The notes beneath the pieces are model-generated. The model made no database searches and was not told the origin of the DNA. It saw nothing but the letters and a program-made list of their open reading frames with translations. From assembly GCF_900105925.1 (NCBI RefSeq), contig NZ_LT629791.1:4186001-4250000 (forward strand): 64,000 nucleotides of DNA, read 5' to 3'. Both the position numbers and the translations under genes were made by a program. The DNA is from Jiangella alkaliphila. GTDB lineage: Bacteria > Actinomycetota > Actinomycetes > Jiangellales > Jiangellaceae. Positions 58,754 through 64,000 of this stretch are shown here, piece after piece (position 1 is the first letter of the stretch; every line of letters starts with the position of its first letter).

Positions 58754-61219
58754 ATGGCGGACTACGGCGATTTCAGGGTTCTGCGGCTGCGAGGCGTTTG
58801 CGCCGCGATCATCGCGTCAGTCGTTGCCGGGGCGGGTCTGGCCCTACCGGCGCCGGCGGTGACCGGTGGCGGGACGGTGAGCCCGGACTGGGCGCGACCG
58901 CAGGTCCGGATCGAGGTGGGCGAGGAGCAGGCGTGCTCCGGGGCTCTGGTCGCACCGCAGTGGGTGCTCACCGCGGCGTCCTGCTTCACGGCCGATGGTG
59001 CTTCCGACGAGGTGCGTACGGGTGCGGCTCCAGCAGGAACGACGGCGACCGTGGGGCGGCCGGACCGGTCCACGGCGGACGGGTTCGTGCGCGGTGTCGA
59101 CTGGGTCGTGCCGCACCCGGACCAGGACGTGGCGCTGGCGCGGCTGACGCTGGGTGTGGACATCGCGCCGTGGCCGATCGCCGACGCTCCCGCGTCGGCC
59201 GGCGAGGCGCTGGCGATCAGCGGCTTCGGCCGGACCGAAGGCGTGTGGGCACCTGACGACCTGCAGGCGGCCACCGTGACGGCGAGTGAGGTCACCGACG
59301 TGTCGATCGGGCTGAGCGCTCCCGCCGAGTCGTCGGCGGGGGCATGCGAGGGCGACGCCGGCGCCCCGGTGACCCGGTCCGTGAACGGCGCGGTGCAGAT
59401 CGTCGGCGTCGTCGTCGGCTCGGCCAAGAACGGCTGCCTCGTCGCCCCGGGCGACGGGGAGAGCACGGCGCGGGCCGTCCGCGCCGACGTCCTGGCGGAC
59501 TGGATCGACCGGAACACGGTCTGGTATCGCAACGCGTTCGTCGCGTCGTACACCACCTCGGACGCCGACGGCGACGGGCACCTCGACGGCATCGGCGGCT
59601 ACAACCTCGCCGACCCCAACGATCAGATCGTCGCCGTCGACTACGAGGGCACCGGGCGACTGGATCATCTGCTGATCTACCGACCGGGTGCACAGAAGAA
59701 GTACTGGGTGGTCAAGCGTCGTGCCGACGGGTCGTTCGAGCGGGTGTTCCAGAACGCCGACGCCGGCATCGGGCCGGTGCCGACCGGCGGGACCGTGATG
59801 CTCGGCCAGGCCCGCGACCGGGTCTTCGCGTTCGACTGCCATCGGTCCGGCAAGCAGGACTGCATCGTCGTCTACCGCCCGGGTGTGGTCAGCGGCGACA
59901 GCGAGAGCGGTTCGTACAGCGTCTTCGAACGCGATCCGGACGGCGGGTACGAGGTGGTCTTCCGCCACAAGCCGGCCCGGCTGAACGCGGCGTCAACCCA
60001 GATGCTGGCGCTGGACGACCACGGAGCAGCGGCGGGCCAGCACCTCGTGTTCTACCGGCCCGGTGCCGGCCTGGTCACGATCCGCTCCTGGATCTTCGAC
60101 GACGACACCGAGGCGTGGACGTCCGGGCCGGACGTCTACACGACGGAGAGCGCGGGGATCGGCGGCTTCGGCGTCAACCAGGCGCGGGACCGGATGATCG
60201 CGTTCGACTGCCACCGCTCCGGGCGCGAGGACTGCCTCGTGGGCTACCGGCCGGGTGTGGTCGCGTCGGACGGCGAGAGCTCGGCCTACCGGGTGATCGA
60301 ACGGGCCGCCGACGGCACCTACCGCACCGTGTCCCGGCAAGTGCTCGGCCAGCTCAACGCGACCTCCGACCAGCTGATCGCCTACGACTACGACGGGTCC
60401 GGGCTCATGGACCACCTGGTCTTCTACCGGCCCGGCGGACGCCTGGTGACGGTGCTGCCCTGGCGCAGCGGTGCGGGCGGTACCTGGGCGGCGGGCCCGG
60501 CCGTGTACTCCAGCACGGTCGGGATCGGCGGCTACAACCTGGCCCAACCCCAGGACCGGCTGGTCGCCTACGACAACAACCACCGGGGTTCGCCCACCGA
60601 TCTCGTCGCCTACCGGCCGGGGTCGCGCACCGCCTGGGTGCTCGGACGCCAGGTCGAACGCGGTGACGCCGCCATCACGGTCACCCGGCCGGCCGGCGCC
60701 GACTCGATCGTGGAGACCTTCGACTATCCCGTGGACTTCCAGCACGAGTTCACCGGTACGTCCGGTCGCGTCGACTGGGGCACGGACGAGGCCGAGGCGA
60801 TGAACTTCGAACTGCTCTCCGGCGACGGCGGGATCATCTGGGTCTCGTGCAGCACGGCCCCGGAGGACGGAGTCGGCGTGGTCAAGGTGTTCCCACGCTT
60901 GTTGAACGGTGAGGACGAGGTCGGTGAGCCGCACCTCGGCCAGACGGCGGTGTGCTTCAAGGTGCTCGGATCATCGGGGTACGTGAAGCTTCGGGTCCCG
61001 AGCGTCCTCGAGGTCCAGGGCGACAGCCGCTCACCGGGGGCCGGCCATGACCTGGACGCGACGGTGGTGAACCTGACGTCCGGCGATGAGCGGACCGAGC
61101 GCGTCGAGCGGGACCAGAGCGAGCAGTTCGGACACGTGGACGCGAACTGTGATGAGAGCCATCCGGACTTCCCCGACGTCTGCAACGAGACCCTGCTCGA
61201 ACTGCGGATCGTCGACTGA
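58754..61219 (+). CDS. secreted trypsin-fold pseudoprotease with FG-GAP-like repeats
   Basis: 821 aa. A signal region (about residues 10-38) precedes a trypsin-like domain (40-250). At the catalytic His position the motif reads WVLTAASC (Ser76 instead of His), the Asp is kept (D125 in HPDQDVALARL), and the catalytic Ser motif is CEGDAGAP (Ala202 instead of Ser). Both the base and nucleophile are lost, while both disulfide Cys and the fold remain. Residues 255-640 contain about five FG-GAP/VCBS-like blades with a repeated GIGG(Y/F) ... D-x-x-G-x-x-D-x-L-x-x-YRPG pattern. A beta-rich C-terminal domain (640-821) is unidentified. Probably a secreted binding protein. It is 13 bp upstream of the ALF protein gene, likely one transcript. 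Confidence 0.85.
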   Translation: MADYGDFRVLRLRGVCAAIIASVVAGAGLALPAPAVTGGGTVSPDWARPQVRIEVGEEQACSGALVAPQWVLTAASCFTADGASDEVRTGAAPAGTTATVGRPDRSTADGFVRGVDWVVPHPDQDVALARLTLGVDIAPWPIADAPASAGEALAISGFGRTEGVWAPDDLQAATVTASEVTDVSIGLSAPAESSAGACEGDAGAPVTRSVNGAVQIVGVVVGSAKNGCLVAPGDGESTARAVRADVLADWIDRNTVWYRNAFVASYTTSDADGDGHLDGIGGYNLADPNDQIVAVDYEGTGRLDHLLIYRPGAQKKYWVVKRRADGSFERVFQNADAGIGPVPTGGTVMLGQARDRVFAFDCHRSGKQDCIVVYRPGVVSGDSESGSYSVFERDPDGGYEVVFRHKPARLNAASTQMLALDDHGAAAGQHLVFYRPGAGLVTIRSWIFDDDTEAWTSGPDVYTTESAGIGGFGVNQARDRMIAFDCHRSGREDCLVGYRPGVVASDGESSAYRVIERAADGTYRTVSRQVLGQLNATSDQLIAYDYDGSGLMDHLVFYRPGGRLVTVLPWRSGAGGTWAAGPAVYSSTVGIGGYNLAQPQDRLVAYDNNHRGSPTDLVAYRPGSRTAWVLGRQVERGDAAITVTRPAGADSIVETFDYPVDFQHEFTGTSGRVDWGTDEAEAMNFELLSGDGGIIWVSCSTAPEDGVGVVKVFPRLLNGEDEVGEPHLGQTAVCFKVLGSSGYVKLRVPSVLEVQGDSRSPGAGHDLDATVVNLTSGDERTERVERDQSEQFGHVDANCDESHPDFPDVCNETLLELRIVD

Positions 61220-61232
61220 GGGAGTGACGGCG

Positions 61233-64000
61233 ATGAAGGCGATGCGCGTGTGGCGCGAGCGGGCGCCATGGCAGACGATGACGGTGGCCGGTGCTGTGCT
61301 CTCGTTGCTTCTCGTGGGCAGCCCCACGGCCGACGACCGGGCCGCGGCGGCCGAGGCGGATCCACCCGCCGCCCCGGCCTGCGAACGCCAGGTGGTACTG
61401 GACGCCTGGGTCACAGGCGGTCTGAACGTCGCTCCGGCGGCGGAGGAGGCCCTGCTCGGAGATGACGCGGCGATCTGCGCCTTCCTCGACCGGCTTCCCC
61501 GGCTCGCGGCGCAGGACGACCGTGAGCAGGTCAACCGCGTCAAGTCCGGCGGAGGCCCTGAGGTGGCCGCCGCCGCCAACGCGGCTCTGAGGTCGGACGA
61601 CGAGGGCGCCGTGGAGGCGTTTCTCGATGGCGGCTGGGAGCTTGCTCGCCAGATCGACCTGCGCGCCAGGGTGAACGAGATGAAGTCGGCGGGTGGACCG
61701 GAGGTCCGGGCCGCCGCGAACGCGGTGCTGCGCAACGGCTCGCGTGAAGCGCTGGGGCAGTTCGTCGATTCGGGCTGGCTGGTGCCGTACCGGATGGATC
61801 TCCGGGCGACCGTCAATCGTGCGATGTCCCAAGGTGGCCCGCAGGTGCGGGCCGCGGCGAACCGGGCGCTCCAGGACGGCAGTCAGGAGATGCAGGAGCG
61901 GTTCGTCCAGATCGACTGGGGCGTGGCCCAGGCCCGCGACAACGAGGCTCAGACGCTGAACGATCTCCGGGCGAGCGCCACCGAGGCGACCCGCCTGGCG
62001 GCCTTCGAGACGATCTCGGCGGTCGCACAGGCCGACCGGGCGGAGGCCGAGTCCCTGGCGGCCAGGAACGATGCGGAAGAGGCACAACGTCTCGCCCTGG
62101 CGGCCGGACGGGAGTCCGCAGCTGCCCGGACTTACGCGCAACAGGCCGCCGAGGCTGCCGACCGCGCCGCGGCGGCCGCCAACGTCGCTGTCCAAGCGGC
62201 GCGGGCCGCGGCCGACGCCGCGCGCGCCGCCGCGGGGGCCGCCGGACGCGCGGCGACCGCGGCAGCGCGGGCCCACACGTCCTCTGACGAGGCGTGGGCG
62301 GCCGCGACGGCGGCAGAGCTGGACGCCGGCGCTGCTGCCGCGGCGCTGGCTCACAACCGGCGAATGCAGGAGGTCGGTGCGCAGATCTCTGACTGGCGCG
62401 CACCCATCGATCAGATCGCGGCAGTCGCCGCTCGGGCGTTCGCCGCGGCCGACGCCGCCGAGTCGGCGCGGGCGAACACCGAGGTCGCCGGGCGCGCGGC
62501 TGAGGCTGCCGGCCATCATGCCGGGGACGCGAGCGCCGAGGCCAGGGCCGCGTTCGCCGCGGCCGGGCGGGCACGAACCAGCGCTGAACGGGCGCGGCGC
62601 GCCACTGCGGAGACGGTCCGGCACGCGAACGTCGCCCAGGACGCGGCCGGCCAGGCGCGCGACGCCGCCACGCGGGCGGTGTCCTATGCGGAGGCGGCGG
62701 GGAGGGCGGCGGCGAGTGCGGCCGAGCACGCCGGCAGTGCCGTCAACGCGGCCCAGCTGGCGACCGAGCACGCGAACAACGCCTACCGCGCGGCGGAGGA
62801 CGCGTTGGATGCGGCGGAGCTCGCTCAGACCATCTATACGTCGGCGCGGTTGGCCGACGCCGAACGGCTCCAGGACGAGCTGGAGACCGAGTTGTCCTTG
62901 GCCCGGCATGTCAGCGCGGAAGCGGCCGAGGTCCGCTGGGAGGACGTTCGCAGCTTCGACGTGCCGATGCGCGACTATCACGATCCGCAGGTCGATGCCC
63001 TGATCGCCGAGGCCGTCGACGATGAGACCGACCGGGCGGTGGCGGTGGGCCATGCGCGGGAGGTCGCACGGTACTTCGCGGTCGTGCCCGGCACGTGGAC
63101 CAGCTCGGCGGCTGTGGCCGCTCTCGGCGAGGACGACGACCGTGTGCTCGAGTTCGTCCGCAGCGGGCTGGCCCTCGCCGAGGAACAGGACGATCGCACG
63201 ACGCTGACGGGTCTCATGGTCACCGGCACCCCGGCCATGAAGGCCGCCGCGCAGGCCGCCCTCGACGCCGGCTGGCCCGACGTCATCGCGTTCCTCGACG
63301 ACCCGGACTATCCCGAGCGAGCGGCCGAAGAACGCGCGCGGGTCAACCGAATCCTGTCCGAGGCCCGCAGCGCCGGGAACGTCGAGACCGAGGAGGCGGC
63401 GAACATCGCCCTGCGCTCGGAGGATCCGGCCGCACTCGAGGTGTTCCTGGCGACGACACACAACACCGCTCGCACGATCGACGTCCGGGCGAAGGTCGGC
63501 GCGATCGCCGGCGACGAGTCCTACGGCACCGAGGTGCGCAACGGCGCCCAGGTCGCTCTCGCGGGCACGACGTCCATGCAGGTCGACTTCCTGGAGGTGG
63601 AGCAGCACCGCGCGGCCGAACGCGACTACGCGACCGCGACCCACAACTACATCGCCACCTCCTTGGTGATCGAGACGGCGCAGATCGCCGAGAAGGCCGT
63701 CCAACTGGCGCGCACCGCGCAGGCCGCCGCGGCGGATGCCCGCGGCGCGGCGGAGCAGGCCGTCGGTTACGCGAACGACGCCGGTGCGGCGGCCGGACGG
63801 GCGCAGGCGTTCGCCACCCAGGCCGTCGCCCACGCACAGGACGCCGCCGGATCCGCCGAGCGAGCGGCGCAGTCCGTCCGCACCGCTGCGGCCGCCACGC
63901 AGCAGGCCCAGCTGTCGGCCCGGCGGGCGTCCCTCTCGGCCGGCGCGGCACGCGCCTCGGCCGTGGCGGCGGCGCAGGACGCGGCCAGCGCGTTCGCCGC
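61233..64000 (+). CDS. large secreted ALF-repeat/alanine-rich coiled-coil protein, 5' part (runs off the window)
   Basis: 922 codons from the ATG at 61233 (GGGAG 8 nt upstream) to the edge without a stop. Residues 1-45 are a signal peptide (hydrophobic VAGAVLSLLLVGSPT, then AAAAEA). Three ALF repeats of about 47 residues follow (about 105, 152 and 199; consensus GGPxVxAAANxAL...FxxxG). An alanine-rich heptad region (240-560) predicts a long coiled coil. A second ALF set appears at about 665, 712 and 761, then a second coiled coil from 790. Such proteins in actinomycetes are often several thousand residues and may end in a toxin domain outside this window. Confidence 0.85.
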   Translation, partial: MKAMRVWRERAPWQTMTVAGAVLSLLLVGSPTADDRAAAAEADPPAAPACERQVVLDAWVTGGLNVAPAAEEALLGDDAAICAFLDRLPRLAAQDDREQVNRVKSGGGPEVAAAANAALRSDDEGAVEAFLDGGWELARQIDLRARVNEMKSAGGPEVRAAANAVLRNGSREALGQFVDSGWLVPYRMDLRATVNRAMSQGGPQVRAAANRALQDGSQEMQERFVQIDWGVAQARDNEAQTLNDLRASATEATRLAAFETISAVAQADRAEAESLAARNDAEEAQRLALAAGRESAAARTYAQQAAEAADRAAAAANVAVQAARAAADAARAAAGAAGRAATAAARAHTSSDEAWAAATAAELDAGAAAAALAHNRRMQEVGAQISDWRAPIDQIAAVAARAFAAADAAESARANTEVAGRAAEAAGHHAGDASAEARAAFAAAGRARTSAERARRATAETVRHANVAQDAAGQARDAATRAVSYAEAAGRAAASAAEHAGSAVNAAQLATEHANNAYRAAEDALDAAELAQTIYTSARLADAERLQDELETELSLARHVSAEAAEVRWEDVRSFDVPMRDYHDPQVDALIAEAVDDETDRAVAVGHAREVARYFAVVPGTWTSSAAVAALGEDDDRVLEFVRSGLALAEEQDDRTTLTGLMVTGTPAMKAAAQAALDAGWPDVIAFLDDPDYPERAAEERARVNRILSEARSAGNVETEEAANIALRSEDPAALEVFLATTHNTARTIDVRAKVGAIAGDESYGTEVRNGAQVALAGTTSMQVDFLEVEQHRAAERDYATATHNYIATSLVIETAQIAEKAVQLARTAQAAAADARGAAEQAVGYANDAGAAAGRAQAFATQAVAHAQDAAGSAERAAQSVRTAAAATQQAQLSARRASLSAGAARASAVAAAQDAASAFA

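Noticed and set aside
60957-63833. 958-codon open frame opposite the ALF gene
   Set aside because: No domain, strongly Arg/Gly-biased, while the plus strand has an RBS, signal peptide and ALF repeats.
1-64000. CRISPR arrays
   Set aside because: No regularly spaced short direct repeats found; the only direct repeats are the two 229/230-bp MITE-like units.

Overview
The window is very GC-rich, with strong third-position G/C bias, many GTG starts and 1-4 nt gene overlaps. Its regulators are typical of actinomycetes: ECF sigma factors with SnoaL tails, an AfsR/SARP-BTAD giant, a LAL-type LuxR giant, PucR proteins, and secreted FG-GAP and ALF-repeat proteins. I read it as chromosome of a soil-type filamentous actinomycete. 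The genus cannot be fixed from sequence alone. I saw no rRNA, convincing tRNA or CRISPR array.

Layout. 1-5.4 kb: an ECF sigma factor gene surrounded by an alpha/beta hydrolase (cut by the left edge), a VOC protein and a 68-aa protein. All three carry the same ECF-like promoter (TGTCACG-N16-GGTC). An amine oxidase, a second VOC protein, an MFS exporter and a palindromic intergenic repeat follow. 5.4-14.0 kb: a tightly overlapped catabolic operon (degradative HMG-CoA reductase, HMG-CoA lyase, CoA-transferase, amidohydrolase, MaoC-like hydratase, alpha/beta hydrolase) with a divergent GAF/PucR regulator; it looks built for mevalonate or a related branched acid. 14.0-24.6 kb: an accessory, defence-like island with a two-gene wHTH/HEPN module, a broken ArsR gene beside DUF899, an AbiE-like toxin-antitoxin pair, AbiH, remnants of an EAD/MBL-type locus, a DUF1963 protein, and a FitAB/VapBC pair with its operator. 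A short motif recurs at the gene borders of this island.

24.7-36.5 kb: a MOSC-ferredoxin-reductase fusion, then a PucR regulator divergent from an operon of DUF917, HyuA, a full oligopeptide-type ABC importer (with a permease-ATPase fusion) and a cupin. 36.5-37.3 kb: nested non-autonomous elements whose ends match the IS1182-like element at 44-45.8 kb. 37.3-43.9 kb: a siderophore-interacting protein, then a fructan/sucrose-type ABC importer plus GH32 operon with a convergent LacI regulator; matching 12-bp operators lie at both promoters. 44-51.3 kb: the IS1182-like element, whose end supplies the stop codon of an SDR gene; the SDR is divergent from a complete ECF41-type sigma factor, both with TGTCACA-N16-CATC promoters; then an apiosidase-like protein, a secreted protein, an NmrA-like protein with another ECF-like promoter, and a small zinc-ribbon protein. 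51.4-58.6 kb: LAL-LuxR, a 38-aa membrane peptide, TetR, a LUD protein and AfsR. 58.7-64 kb: a secreted trypsin-fold protein lacking catalytic His and Ser, followed at once by a very large ALF-repeat/alanine-rich coiled-coil protein running off the right edge.

Main themes: two paralogous ECF41-like circuits whose promoters can be read directly; sugar and organic-acid uptake and catabolism under local regulators; a defence island; and a possible new secreted pseudoprotease/ALF pair.
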